This document shows positions 26,703 through 35,660 of a stretch of DNA of 64,000 nt, in pieces. Where the stretch lies: positions 3,813,501 through 3,877,500 of the forward strand of contig NZ_CP113948.1 in assembly GCF_026810365.1 (NCBI RefSeq), written 5' to 3'. Made by a program: the position numbers and the translations under genes. Origin of the DNA: Flavobacterium praedii. Lineage in GTDB: Bacteria; Bacteroidota; Bacteroidia; Flavobacteriales; Flavobacteriaceae. Under the pieces are notes generated by a model. It was not told the DNA's origin. It saw only the letters and a program-made list of their open reading frames with translations, and did not search any database. Within the stretch, counting starts at the first letter, position 1, and each line of letters starts with the position of its first letter.

Positions 26703-29456
26703 ATGGCTACAGTCAACTACAAATCAGTTTTTTTTAAATTTTTAAAATATACAGGAATTTCTCTTGTGACTATTTTAGCCTTAATGTTTATTGCGCCTTA
26801 TTTGTTTGCAGATAAAATAAAGGAACAAGTAAAAAAAACAGCTAACGAAAAGTTGAATGGAGAATTGAATTACACAGATGCCAATGTTTCCTTTTTTAGT
26901 CATTTTCCTTCCTTGACTTTAACTTTAAATGATTTTACTCTCAATGGATCTGCCCCTTTTCAAAATGAGAAATTAGTGACGGCAAAAGAAGTTGCTTTTG
27001 GAATCAATGTGACCAGCCTTATTTTTGGTGAAACAATAAAAATTGATGAAATTTTCCTTTCTAATTCGTTGATTAATGTAAAAGTGAACCAAAACGGTGA
27101 AGCTAATTATAATGTCTACATATCCGAGAAAGAATCAACTCCAAAAGAAAAAACAGAAACAGGATTGAAATTAGAAGCAATTGAAATTAATAACAGTAAA
27201 ATTGTTTATGATGATCAATCTACCAAAGTTCATATCGATGCTATAGGTTTTAATTATTTAGGGAATGGTGATTTGAGTCAAGCCATTTTTGCACTGCACT
27301 CGAAGGCTAAAATTGAAAAGCTGAATATTATTTATGAAAATGAACCCTACTTAATGAACAAAAAAGTGGATGGGGATTTGATTACCAAAATAAATACGAA
27401 TTCGCTATCATTTGTTTTTGAACAAAATGATCTTTTTATCAATAAACTTCTAGTAGATTTTACAGGTAAATTTGATTTTTTAAAGGATGGTTATGACATT
27501 GATTTTAAAATAAAATCAAACAAAAGTAATTTATATGATCTCTTCACTGCATTTCCTCCAAAATACATTACTTGGCTCAAAGACACAGAATTAAAAGGGA
27601 ATGTCGATTTGCTTTTTACTCTTAAAGGTAAATATATTGCTTCGCAAAACATAGCTCCCGATTTGAGTTTGGATTTTAAGTTAAAAGATGGATTTGTAAA
27701 TTATAAAAAAAGTGCTTTTCCGGTTTCCAATTTGAATATGGATATCAGTACCAAAGTGGCTTCATTAAATCCAGAACTGTTAGATTTGAATGCTAGGAAC
27801 ATTTCTTTAAACGTTGAAAAAAATCAATTAAAAACGCAATTAAAAATGAATGGGTTGACCACTCCTGTGGTTGATTTGGTTTTGAATTCCAACATTGATT
27901 TAGAGAAACTGAATCGTGCTTTAGGAATTTCTGATATTGAATTAAAAGGAATGCTAATTGCCGATGTAAAAGCCAAAGGGAAATACGACCAAAAGCATGG
28001 GCTTTTTCCAAATACTAACGGAAGATTGAATTTGAATAATGGTTTTGTAAAAACGCCATATTACCCAAATCCAATAACCAATATCAATATTAATTCAAAA
28101 ATAAACAATCAAAAAGGAACTTATGATGGTCTTTCGGTAGTTTTAAAACCAGCAACTTTTACTTTTGAAGGCGAACCTTTTTTGGTCGAAGCCGATTTGA
28201 AAAATTTTGATGATTTGAATTATGATATCAAAGCCAAAGGGACATTGAATATTAGTAAAATCTACAAGGTGTTTTCGCAAAAAGGATTGGATGTAGACGG
28301 TTTTATTAAAGCAGATTTGGCTTTAAAAGGAATTCAAAGTGATGCCGAAAAAGGAAATTACAGCCGTTTGCAAAATAAAGGAACGCTTGAACTTAGAAAT
28401 ATTAATGTGGCAACGGAGTACCTGCCAAAATCAATGTTGATTAAAGAAGGGATCTTTAGATTCAATCAGGATAAAATGGCTTTCAATACCTTTTTGGCGT
28501 CTTATGGACAGTCCGATTTTAAATTGAATGGGTATTTGCAAAATGTTTTTAATTTTTTGTCTCCCAAAAAAGGAGTTTTGAGAGGGTCATTTACTTTAAA
28601 TTCAAAATACATCAATGTAGATGAATTCATGTCGAGTACTGCTAAAGTTTCAACTCCTTCAACAACAACCGTTCCCAATAATGCACCACAAACAACAGCT
28701 CAAGAAACAGGCGTAATTCTTATCCCATCCAATTTTGATTTGCAATTTTATGCTACGGCACACAAAATCAATTACCAAGGATTGAATTTACAAGATGGAA
28801 AAGGGGCTATAAAAATGAAAGGCGGTAAAATGCTAATGCAAAATACAGGATTCAATTTAATTGGTTGTAATGTCGCTATGAATGCCGCTTATCAAGGAAT
28901 TACTCCTAAAAAAGCCGTTTTTGAATACAGTATAAAAGCTACTGATTTTGATGTCAAAAGAGCCTACAAAGAAGTAAAAATGTTCAGGGAAATGGCTAGT
29001 GCTGCTGAAAATGCTGAGGGAATTATCTCTTTAGATTACAAAATAAAAGGAAGGCTAAATCAAGATATGATGCCTGTTTACCCTTCTTTAATTGGCGGAG
29101 GTATTCTCTCTATAAAAGATGTAAAACTAAAAGGGATGAAAATGTTTAATGCTGTGAGTAAAACTACGGATCATGAAGCCATTAAAAATCCGGAGTTGTC
29201 TAAAGTCGATATCAAAACAACTGTAAAAAACAATGTTATTACTATAGAAAGGTTTAAATTTAAATTTGCAGGTTTCAGACCAAGAATAGAAGGAACGTCC
29301 AGTCTGGATGGAAAGTTGAATATAAAAATGAGATTAGGATTACCGCCATTGGGAATTATTGGAATTCCTTTAACAGTTACAGGAACTAAAGACAATCCAA
29401 AAGTGAAAGTGGGTAGAAAAGGCGATGAAATTGAGGAGACTCAAGATGTAGAATAA
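26703..29456 (+). CDS. AsmA-family protein
   Basis: 917 residues with one N-terminal membrane helix (about 15-35, YTGISLVTILALMFIAPYLFA). The AsmA start follows: DKIKEQVKKTANEKLNGELNY, SFFSHFPSLTLTLNDFTL, KEVAFGINVTSLIFGE. The long middle is made of repeated beta-rich segments typical of bridge-like AsmA/TamB proteins, and the C-terminal AsmA region includes YKIKGRLNQDMMP and IIGIPLTVTGTKDNPKVKVG. A short Ser/Thr/Pro stretch near 647-665 may be a linker. AsmA-like proteins span the periplasm and are linked to phospholipid movement to the outer membrane. An Mla-type transporter lies 420 bp downstream, which fits that theme, though the two are separated by a terminator. Confidence 0.85.
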   Translation: MATVNYKSVFFKFLKYTGISLVTILALMFIAPYLFADKIKEQVKKTANEKLNGELNYTDANVSFFSHFPSLTLTLNDFTLNGSAPFQNEKLVTAKEVAFGINVTSLIFGETIKIDEIFLSNSLINVKVNQNGEANYNVYISEKESTPKEKTETGLKLEAIEINNSKIVYDDQSTKVHIDAIGFNYLGNGDLSQAIFALHSKAKIEKLNIIYENEPYLMNKKVDGDLITKINTNSLSFVFEQNDLFINKLLVDFTGKFDFLKDGYDIDFKIKSNKSNLYDLFTAFPPKYITWLKDTELKGNVDLLFTLKGKYIASQNIAPDLSLDFKLKDGFVNYKKSAFPVSNLNMDISTKVASLNPELLDLNARNISLNVEKNQLKTQLKMNGLTTPVVDLVLNSNIDLEKLNRALGISDIELKGMLIADVKAKGKYDQKHGLFPNTNGRLNLNNGFVKTPYYPNPITNININSKINNQKGTYDGLSVVLKPATFTFEGEPFLVEADLKNFDDLNYDIKAKGTLNISKIYKVFSQKGLDVDGFIKADLALKGIQSDAEKGNYSRLQNKGTLELRNINVATEYLPKSMLIKEGIFRFNQDKMAFNTFLASYGQSDFKLNGYLQNVFNFLSPKKGVLRGSFTLNSKYINVDEFMSSTAKVSTPSTTTVPNNAPQTTAQETGVILIPSNFDLQFYATAHKINYQGLNLQDGKGAIKMKGGKMLMQNTGFNLIGCNVAMNAAYQGITPKKAVFEYSIKATDFDVKRAYKEVKMFREMASAAENAEGIISLDYKIKGRLNQDMMPVYPSLIGGGILSIKDVKLKGMKMFNAVSKTTDHEAIKNPELSKVDIKTTVKNNVITIERFKFKFAGFRPRIEGTSSLDGKLNIKMRLGLPPLGIIGIPLTVTGTKDNPKVKVGRKGDEIEETQDVE

Positions 29457-29594
29457 ATCAGATTTCGATATAGTTTCCATTTTGTGATCATTATAAAAAA
29501 GGGGAATATATAAAGTCAATTTTTTAACATATGAAAAATTTGACTTTAATTGAAAGTACGTTTTAATAAGGTTTCTTCGGCTTTTATCAATATT

Positions 29595-29640
29595 ACGGAG
29601 TTAGAAATATATGAAATTTCTAACTCCGTTTTTTTTATAT
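29595..29640 (+). terminator. Terminator downstream of the AsmA-like gene
   Basis: ACGGAGTTAGAAAT (29595-29608) pairs perfectly with ATTTCTAACTCCGT (29616-29629), followed by about nine T. Confidence 0.85.
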
Positions 29641-29815
29641 TTATTTGTCAAAAAAGGCATTAGCTGTAATGGTGTTTCTCTTATTTGAGTAATTAAATTT
29701 TGGTTGAATCAGTACCTTTTTTATTATCAGTGAATTACATAAGAAACGCTCGAATTTATGCCGCTTTTTTTTGTAAATTTATAAATATTTCTGAGTCTTT
29801 TGTATTGGTAATCAA

Positions 29816-29823
29816 TACGTTTG
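29816..29823 (+). promoter_or_regulatory. Predicted -7 box of the mlaE-mlaF-mlaD operon
   Basis: TACGTTTG matches TAnnTTTG, 53 bp before the mlaE-like ATG at 29877. The -33 element is not clear. Confidence 0.4.
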
Positions 29824-29876
29824 TTTTATGAATAAAGCGAAAAGTAAACTTTGAAATTAAATATAAAAACGAAAAT

Positions 29877-30671
29877 ATGAATACTGTAGAACGTAAAAAA
29901 TATTTATTTTCAAAAGAAATTGATTCTTATTTTGAGGGTGTTTACAATGGTTACCGGTTCGTTGTCCGTTTTTTTAAAGAAGCTTTTACTTCACCTTTTC
30001 ATTTTCGAGAAATTATTAATCAATGCTTCGAGATTGGTTTAAAATCACTTTCATTAATAACACTTACTGGTTTTATCGTTGGAGTTGTTTTTACAAAACA
30101 ATCGCGACCTTCTTTAGAAAGTTTTGGAGCGGTGTCTTGGCTTCCGTCATTAATGGGAATTGCAATAATGAGAGCTCTTGGCCCATTGGTAACCTCATTG
30201 ATTTGTGCTGGAAAAGTAGGCTCCAGTATTAGTGCTGAATTGGGATCCATGAAAGTAACCGAGCAAATTGATGCCATGGAAGTGTCGGCAATTAATCCTT
30301 TTAAATATCTTGTGGTTACCAGAGTTATGGCAACCACCATCTCTATTCCCATACTTTCTTTTTACTGTAGTTTTGTAGGCTTGGTTGGATCGTATTATAA
30401 CGTTTCGAATGAGGAAGCGACAAGCTTGCAGGTGTTTTATCATGATGCTTTTGCAAACATTTCTTTTCTAGATGTTTTTTCGTCGCTTACAAAAGCTTTG
30501 GTCTATGGATTTACGATTGGGATTGTTAGTAGTTACAAAGGTTTTTTCGCAACACACGGAACGAGAGGTGTTGGTAAAGCAACCAATCAAGCCGTAATAC
30601 TTTCGATATTTTTGATCTTTCTGGAAGAGGTCATAATAGTACAAATTGTGAATTGGATTAGATACTTTTAA
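29877..30671 (+). CDS. mlaE: MlaE/YrbE-family ABC transporter permease
   Basis: 264 residues with five or so hydrophobic segments. The family core is clear: LPSLMGIAIMRALGPLVTSLICAGKVGSSISAELGSMKVTEQIDAMEVSAINPFKYLVVTR across residues 90-147, then a C-terminal part with SYKGFFATHGTRGVGKATNQAV. MlaE is the inner-membrane permease of MCE-type lipid transporters. It is the first gene of a tight operon: the ATPase starts 2 bp after its stop and the MCE protein follows, so the operon encodes a complete core transporter. A soluble MlaC or MlaB partner is not seen nearby. The direction of lipid transport cannot be told from sequence. Confidence 0.92.
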   Translation: MNTVERKKYLFSKEIDSYFEGVYNGYRFVVRFFKEAFTSPFHFREIINQCFEIGLKSLSLITLTGFIVGVVFTKQSRPSLESFGAVSWLPSLMGIAIMRALGPLVTSLICAGKVGSSISAELGSMKVTEQIDAMEVSAINPFKYLVVTRVMATTISIPILSFYCSFVGLVGSYYNVSNEEATSLQVFYHDAFANISFLDVFSSLTKALVYGFTIGIVSSYKGFFATHGTRGVGKATNQAVILSIFLIFLEEVIIVQIVNWIRYF

Positions 30672-30673
30672 TT

Positions 30674-31450
30674 ATGGAAAAAGAGAAAATTCAATTAGCC
30701 AATCCAGAAGAAACGGTCATAAAAATAGAAGGATTGTATAAGTCCTTTGGTGAATTAGAGGTTTTGAAAGGAGTGGATTTGACGGTTCAAAAAGGTGAAA
30801 ATTTAGCAGTACTGGGTAAATCTGGTTCTGGAAAATCGGTTTTGATTAAAATTTTGGCAGGGCTATTAAAACCAGATAAGGGAAATATAACAATGTTGGG
30901 TAAACAATTGAATCAATTAAAACCGAAACAATTGGATGAATTGCGTTTACGTATGGGATTTTCATTCCAAAATAGTGCTTTATATGATGGCATGAGTGTG
31001 TATGATAATTTATCGTTTCCATTGACTATGAATGTAAAACATCTTAGCCGAAAACAAGTGAGTGATGCTGTTGAAGAAGCACTAGACGCAGTTGGCTTAA
31101 TTGACAAAATTGAAAGAAATCCTGAAGAGCTATCTGGTGGGCAACGAAAGAGATTGGGTATTGCTCGAACGTTAATTCTGAAACCCGAAATAATGTTGTA
31201 CGATGAACCAACCGCTGGTTTGGATCCTGTCACTTGCGCTGAAATTAATGCCCTTATTGTTAATGTTCAACAGCAGTATAAAACAAGTTCTATTATTATT
31301 ACACATGATCTCACTTGTGCAAAAAATACTTGCGGACGCATTGCTATGTTAATTGACGGAACCTTTTTGAAAGTTGGAACATTTGAAGATGTTTTTAATA
31401 CTAATGATGAACAAATAAAAAAATTTTACTCTTATAATTTTACACTTTAA
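30674..31450 (+). CDS. mlaF: MlaF-like ABC transporter ATP-binding protein
   Basis: 258 residues. Walker A is GKSGSGKS (48-55), the Q loop is near FSFQNSALYDGMSVYDN (typical of MlaF), the signature is LSGGQRKR (153-160), Walker B with the catalytic Glu is IMLYDEPTAGLDP (about 173-185), and the H-loop is IIITHDL. It powers the MlaE permease in the inner membrane. It lies 2 bp after mlaE and 3 bp before the MCE gene. A homologous ATPase occurs at 51644-52405 in this window. Confidence 0.93.
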   Translation: MEKEKIQLANPEETVIKIEGLYKSFGELEVLKGVDLTVQKGENLAVLGKSGSGKSVLIKILAGLLKPDKGNITMLGKQLNQLKPKQLDELRLRMGFSFQNSALYDGMSVYDNLSFPLTMNVKHLSRKQVSDAVEEALDAVGLIDKIERNPEELSGGQRKRLGIARTLILKPEIMLYDEPTAGLDPVTCAEINALIVNVQQQYKTSSIIITHDLTCAKNTCGRIAMLIDGTFLKVGTFEDVFNTNDEQIKKFYSYNFTL

Positions 31451-31453
31451 ACC

Positions 31454-32431
31454 ATGAACGAATCATCAAATAAGCGTGGGCTGTATGTAGGTCTATTTAT
31501 TTTTATAGGAATGCTATTTTTATTTGGAGGTATTCTGATGGTGGGAAATCTTCACGAAACCTTCAAGAAAAAAATGCAATTGGTTTCTGTTTTTGATGAG
31601 GTAAATGGACTGCAAACTGGAGCCAATGTTTGGCTTTCAGGAGTAAAAATAGGAAAGGTAAAAAGTATTCGAATTAGTAAAAATAGAAATGTTTGGGTAA
31701 CTTTAGATATTGAAAACACGGCACAACAGTTTATTGTGAAAGATGCTAAAGCCAAAATAGGAACGGATGGTCTTATTGGAAACAAAGTTGTGATAATTTA
31801 CGGAGGTACAGAAAATTCCCAATCAGTGATGGATGGAGATACTTTGCGAGTTGGTAGTACGTATTCTACAGAGAATATGATGATTGCTTTGCAGAAAAAT
31901 AATGAAAACCTTCTGGCGATAACTACTGATTTTAAAAAAATAAGTCACAAGCTAACAACAAATGAGGGCACTGTCGGGAAATTGCTAAATGACAATGTTT
32001 TGTATGATAATATTAATTCGGTAGCCTTGTCACTTAACAATGCTTCTGTAAAAGCAGATAAATTAATCGCTTCCCTTAATGAGTATAGCACAAAATTAAA
32101 CAGAAAAGGAACACTTGCAAATGATTTAGTTTCGGATACAATTGTTTTTAATTCGATTAAAAAATCGGTTTCGGAATTAGAAAAAATGACCAAAACGGCC
32201 AATGTTTTTGTTGAAAATCTCAAAGTAGCCAGTAGTAATCCCAATTCAACAATAGGCGTTTTATTGCATGATGAAGAATCTGGGGCAAATTTGAAAAAAA
32301 CGATAGAGAATTTAAAGACCAGTTCCGAAAAATTAGACGAAGATCTCAAAGCCGCCCAAGGCAGTTTTTTATTGAGAAGTTATTTTAAAGACAAAGAAAA
32401 AAAGGCTAAAAAAGCCGCTTCTCAAAAATAG
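31454..32431 (+). CDS. mlaD: MCE/MlaD-family lipid-binding protein
   Basis: 325 residues. An N-terminal membrane anchor (about 10-30, YVGLFIFIGMLFLFGGILMVG) is followed by one MCE domain (LVSVFDEVNGLQTGANVWLSGVKIGKV, IGTDGLIGNKVVIIYGG, about 40-125). A long helical region follows, rich in repeats like TEGTVGKLLNDNVLYDNINSVALSLNNA, and a Lys-rich tail. MlaD-type proteins form rings in the periplasm that pass lipids to or from the MlaE/F complex; the long helices suggest a tunnel or needle extending outward. It is the last gene of the operon. The folC gene converges 37 bp downstream, with no clear terminator between. Confidence 0.92.
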   Translation: MNESSNKRGLYVGLFIFIGMLFLFGGILMVGNLHETFKKKMQLVSVFDEVNGLQTGANVWLSGVKIGKVKSIRISKNRNVWVTLDIENTAQQFIVKDAKAKIGTDGLIGNKVVIIYGGTENSQSVMDGDTLRVGSTYSTENMMIALQKNNENLLAITTDFKKISHKLTTNEGTVGKLLNDNVLYDNINSVALSLNNASVKADKLIASLNEYSTKLNRKGTLANDLVSDTIVFNSIKKSVSELEKMTKTANVFVENLKVASSNPNSTIGVLLHDEESGANLKKTIENLKTSSEKLDEDLKAAQGSFLLRSYFKDKEKKAKKAASQK

Positions 32432-32468
32432 GAAATACGTACAAGGAACTTTGAGTTTAATAAATAAT

Positions 32469-33704
32469 TTAACTTTTACTGTTTAATGGCAATTCAGCAA
32501 CAACAAAGGTGCTTCCGCCTACATAGATAAAATCGTTTTTCGAAGCATTTTTTTGAGCTGTGTTGAATGCTTCATTTACCGATTCATATACATTTCCAAC
32601 TAATGAAAATCGCAAAGCATTTTCTTGTAATGAAACAGCATCCAAACCGCGTGGAATATTAGGTTTGCAAAAATAATATGTTGCATTTTTAGGGAAGAGC
32701 GGCAATACTTCGTCCAGTTCTTTATCATTGACAACTCCCAACACAATATGTAAATGGTCAAAAGTCTCCTTTTGTATTTGATTCAACACTATTTCGAGAC
32801 CATTTTTGTTGTGAGCCGTATCGCAAATCACTTTGGGATTTTCACCCAATTGTTGCCATCGTCCAAGTAATCCGGTGTTTCTGACTACATGCATTAAACC
32901 TGATTTTAGGTTTTCGGAACTCACTTTAAAATCGGTTTGCTCGTTTAAAATTGTGATGGTTTGAATAACCGTTTTTTTATTATGATTTTGATAATCTCCG
33001 AGTAAATCAGAAGGAAAGGTTTCTGAAATCAAATCAGAAGCAAAATAAATTTCTGCTTTATTTGCTGAAGCTTTATCCAAAAAAACAGTTTGGGTTTCAG
33101 CAGTATATTCACCAATAACAACAGGAATTTGAGGTTTGATGATTCCTGCTTTTTCGGTTGCAATAGATTCTAATGTGTTACCCAAAAATTGAACATGATC
33201 GATTCCTATATTAGTAATTACCGAAACCAATGGCGTGATAATGTTTGTTGCATCCAATCTTCCGCCCAATCCCACTTCGATAACGGCAATGTCTATTTTT
33301 TCTTTTGCAAAATAGTCAAAAGCCAATCCAACTGACATTTCAAAGAAACTCATGTCGTTTTCTTCAAAAAAGGATTTGTGTTTCTCAATGAATTCACAAA
33401 CAAAATCTTCGGAAATTTCAGTGCCATTAATCTTGATGCGTTCTCGAAAGTCTTTTAAGTGAGGAGAAGTATATAATCCCACTTTGTATCCCGCTTCTTG
33501 AAGGATTGAGGCGAGCATGTGTGAAGTCGAACCTTTACCATTTGTGCCAGCAACGTGTATGCATTTTAATTTATGTTGAGGATTATCAAGATGATCCGCC
33601 AGTATATTAACATTGGTCAAGTCTTTTTTATAAGCCGAAGCCCCTTGCAATTGATACATTGGAAGTTGATTAAACATCCAGTTTGTGGTTTCTTGATAGT
33701 TCAT
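32469..33704 (-). CDS. folC: Bifunctional folylpolyglutamate synthase / dihydrofolate synthase
   Basis: 411 residues, usual for FolC. The start (MNYQETTNWMFNQLPMYQLQGASAYKKDL) and the ATP loop GTNGKGST (residues 53-60) are characteristic, followed by YTSPHLKDFRERI, EVGLGGRLDATNII, TNIGIDHVQFLG and the C-terminal CDTAHNKNGL. It adds glutamate residues to folates and may also make dihydrofolate from dihydropteroate. It is cytosolic. It is divergent from exbB across a 312-bp spacer that carries a large palindrome. Confidence 0.93.
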   Translation of the reverse strand: MNYQETTNWMFNQLPMYQLQGASAYKKDLTNVNILADHLDNPQHKLKCIHVAGTNGKGSTSHMLASILQEAGYKVGLYTSPHLKDFRERIKINGTEISEDFVCEFIEKHKSFFEENDMSFFEMSVGLAFDYFAKEKIDIAVIEVGLGGRLDATNIITPLVSVITNIGIDHVQFLGNTLESIATEKAGIIKPQIPVVIGEYTAETQTVFLDKASANKAEIYFASDLISETFPSDLLGDYQNHNKKTVIQTITILNEQTDFKVSSENLKSGLMHVVRNTGLLGRWQQLGENPKVICDTAHNKNGLEIVLNQIQKETFDHLHIVLGVVNDKELDEVLPLFPKNATYYFCKPNIPRGLDAVSLQENALRFSLVGNVYESVNEAFNTAQKNASKNDFIYVGGSTFVVAELPLNSKS

Positions 33705-34016
33705 TATTTTTTGATAAAATAGTTGTAAATTGAAATAATTTTCGTTTTTTTTAGTTTAATATTACAGTGAAAATAGATCAGTTGTATTTTTTTAGTTTCT
33801 TACTGCAAAATTGAAATATTTTTTAGAATTAATGACCAGGAACTGTGAAAAAATAACTGATACATTTTGACTTGCTCTTTTGCCTTTTTTCTTCGTTACA
33901 AATTATTTTAATAGCCCAACTATTAAAATAATTTGTGCCTTGTAAAAGAACAAAATAACATCGCCAATTCTGTACCATTTATTTCTTCACCGTTCCTTTT
34001 AAACTCAAAATAATAT
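33705..34016. other. Divergent spacer between folC and exbB with a large palindrome
   Basis: 312 bp without a gene. It must hold promoters for folC (-) and exbB (+), but no exact TAnnTTTG was found. A perfect 16-bp stem lies at 33898-33936 inside a larger imperfect inverted repeat. Confidence 0.55.
33898..33936. repeat. Perfect 16-bp inverted repeat upstream of exbB
   Basis: ACAAATTATTTTAATA (33898-33913) and TATTAAAATAATTTGT (33921-33936) flank the loop GCCCAAC. Outer sequence (CTCTTTTGCC on the left, GCCTTGTAAAAGAAC on the right) extends the symmetry imperfectly to about 33866-33965. It resembles intergenic repeats that I recall from flavobacteria. Confidence 0.75.
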
Positions 34017-34712
34017 ATGTTTAGTTTTATACAATTACAAGCTGATACTCTAGCCAATGCTGCGTCTAATGTTGTTATCGAAAAAATAGCACCTAATACC
34101 GAAATCTCTGTTTTAGGTTTCATTCTAAAAGGAGGATTTTTTTTAATTCCCATCGCAATTTTATTATTTTATACTTTTTATGTTATTATAGAACGGTATT
34201 TGTTCATTAATAAAGTTTCCAAAGTCGACCCGCTTTTGATGCGCGATGTACGCGATCACCTAACAGCAGGCAATTTCGATTTGGCCCGTTCCATTACTGA
34301 GCGAACCAATACAGCTTCTGGAAATGTTATCAAAGAAGGAATTTTATTAATTGGCCGTCCCATTGCCGAAATAGAATCGAATATGGATCGTGCAGCCGAT
34401 ATCGAAATTGCCCAAATGGAACAACATCTGGGACAACTAGGACTGATTGCTGGTATCGCACCAACGCTTGGTTTTATCGGTACAATTTCTGGAGTAATCA
34501 AGATTTTCTACAGCATCTCTGTAACTGAGAACATTAGTATTGGTAATATTTCAGGAGGTTTGTACGAGAAAATGATCAGTAGTGGATCTGGCTTAATTGT
34601 TGGAATTATTGCCTACAGTGCTTACCACTTGTTGAATGGAAAGATTGATAATTATGCGCTAAAAGTGCAAAAACAAATATTGGAATTCGTAAATATTATT
34701 CAAAAAGCATAA
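34017..34712 (+). CDS. exbB: ExbB/TolQ/MotA-family proton channel
   Basis: 231 residues with three membrane helices: about 40-60 (FFLIPIAILLFYTFYVIIERYLF), 140-160 (LGLIAGIAPTLGFIGTISGVI) and 185-205 (GSGLIVGIIAYSAYHLL). The family signature GLIAGIAPTLGFIGTISGVIKIF is clear. With ExbD it forms the inner-membrane channel that turns proton motive force into TonB movement, which would power SusC-type transporters such as the one at 11385-14471. exbD follows 3 bp after its stop. The partner tonB is not in this operon; it lies 2.3 kb away in the opposite orientation. Confidence 0.92.
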   Translation: MFSFIQLQADTLANAASNVVIEKIAPNTEISVLGFILKGGFFLIPIAILLFYTFYVIIERYLFINKVSKVDPLLMRDVRDHLTAGNFDLARSITERTNTASGNVIKEGILLIGRPIAEIESNMDRAADIEIAQMEQHLGQLGLIAGIAPTLGFIGTISGVIKIFYSISVTENISIGNISGGLYEKMISSGSGLIVGIIAYSAYHLLNGKIDNYALKVQKQILEFVNIIQKA

Positions 34713-34715
34713 GTC

Positions 34716-35111
34716 ATGTCAATCAAAAGAAAAAGAAGATTTCACGCCGAAGTGGCTACTTCCTCCTTGAGTGACATTATGTTTTTTTTGTTGCTGTTTT
34801 TCCTGATTATTTCTACATTGTCCAATCCGAATGTGATTAAGATGACCTTGCCAAAGTCAAAAACCAACGAGAAAACCAACAAACAATACATCAGTTTATC
34901 GGTCACTGAGGACAAAAAATTCTATATTGACAAACAACCTGTTGCTTTTGAGGAACTAGAAACGACTTTGATGTCCAAAATGAATTCACAAAAAGACCAA
35001 ACGGTAATTGTTCGAATTCCGTTCAACTTACAAGTGCAGGATTTGGTCGATGTACTGCAAATAGGGGTGAAGAACAACTTAAAGTTCGTTATTGCCACGA
35101 GTCCACAATAA
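34716..35111 (+). CDS. exbD: ExbD/TolR-family biopolymer transport protein
   Basis: 131 residues. The N terminus has the cytoplasmic stretch MSIKRKRRFHAEVATSSLSD, then one membrane helix (IMFFLLLFFLIISTLSNP) that follows the conserved Asp19 needed for proton flow, and a periplasmic ExbD domain (KFYIDKQPVAFEELETTLM, ending NLKFVIATSPQ). It forms the channel with ExbB. It is the last gene of the exbB-exbD pair and is followed directly by the structured element at 35120-35235, which can also act as terminator. Confidence 0.93.
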   Translation: MSIKRKRRFHAEVATSSLSDIMFFLLLFFLIISTLSNPNVIKMTLPKSKTNEKTNKQYISLSVTEDKKFYIDKQPVAFEELETTLMSKMNSQKDQTVIVRIPFNLQVQDLVDVLQIGVKNNLKFVIATSPQ

Positions 35112-35119
35112 CATTAGTT

Positions 35120-35235
35120 GGGCGTGACCACAATAAAAAAAGGGGCTATTTAACGTTGTCGTTATTTGCCCCTTTTTTTATTGTGGTCGGGCTATTGCCA
35201 TTACTTCGGTAATTTGGCGCTATCCCTCACGCGCA
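35120..35235 (+). repeat. Structured element with a 21-bp stem and a C(UUCG)G hairpin after exbD
   Basis: A perfect 21-bp inverted repeat (35126-35146 with 35168-35188) carries A7 GGGGC / GCCCC T7 at its inner end, so it can terminate exbBD. It is followed by GCCATTAC-TTCG-GTAATTTGGC (35197-35218), a hairpin with a C(UUCG)G tetraloop. Short outer arms GCGTGA (35122-35127) and TCACGC (35227-35232) close the whole element. Probably a flavobacterial repeat family or a structured RNA. Confidence 0.65.
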
Positions 35236-35329
35236 TTATGTAAACACGAGATGTTTAATTCTTCTAACAGTTTTTTTTAATCTGTTAACCTGAGTTCGAT
35301 TATTCAATGATTTATTATTTATTGAATAT

Positions 35330-35357
35330 CCTGCAAGGTTTTTTTCAACCTTGTAGG
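35330..35357. repeat. Palindrome of the CCT(G/A)CAAGGTT type
   Basis: CCTGCAAGGTT pairs with AACCTTGTAGG (one G-T pair). Confidence 0.7.
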
Positions 35358-35379
35358 TATAAATACTGATGATAGAATT

Positions 35380-35409
35380 CCTACAAGGTCTCGAAAAAGA
35401 CATTGTAGG
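35380..35409. repeat. Second CCTACAAGG-type palindrome
   Basis: CCTACAAGGTCT pairs with AGACATTGTAGG (one mismatch). It is clearly related to the palindrome 23 bp upstream. Confidence 0.7.
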
Positions 35410-35507
35410 AACATTAACCGGCATAATTAATTTGTAAATAAGTATTGTATTAATCGAAATCAGGTTGTTGGGTATAATTTCGATTATTATTAAGTCGAGA
35501 TTAAATA

Positions 35508-35535
35508 CCTAACAGGTCTTTGGAGACCTGTTAGG
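35508..35535. repeat. CCTAACAGGTCT palindrome
   Basis: CCTAACAGGTCT-TTGG-AGACCTGTTAGG, perfect 12-bp arms. It is similar in style to the CCTACAAGG pair but has a different sequence. Confidence 0.75.
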
Positions 35536-35660
35536 ATTCTTTTAGGAAATTCATGCCGCCTATCCATCACTATAAGTAATAATCTAAAAAAAAACAAAAG
35601 CGTAACATTTTTTAAAAGAGTATACTAATAAATTTAAGAATTAACTTAAAGGTATATTTT

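Larger units (their letters stand above)
29457..29876. other. Spacer between the AsmA-like gene and the mla operon
   Basis: 420 bp. It holds an imperfect 15-bp stem-loop without a T run (29511-29548), a strong terminator (29595-29640) and a -7 box for the mla operon (29816-29823). No gene was recognised. Confidence 0.6.
35112..35660. other. Repeat-rich spacer between exbD and the oxidoreductase
   Basis: 549 bp with no gene. It contains a structured element (35120-35235) and three separate palindromes (35330-35357, 35380-35409, 35508-35535). The last 70 bp is plain AT-rich leader for the oxidoreductase gene. Confidence 0.75.

Noticed and set aside
35330..35535. Short CRISPR array
   Set aside because: The palindromes are not equal in sequence or spacing, and no cas gene is present.
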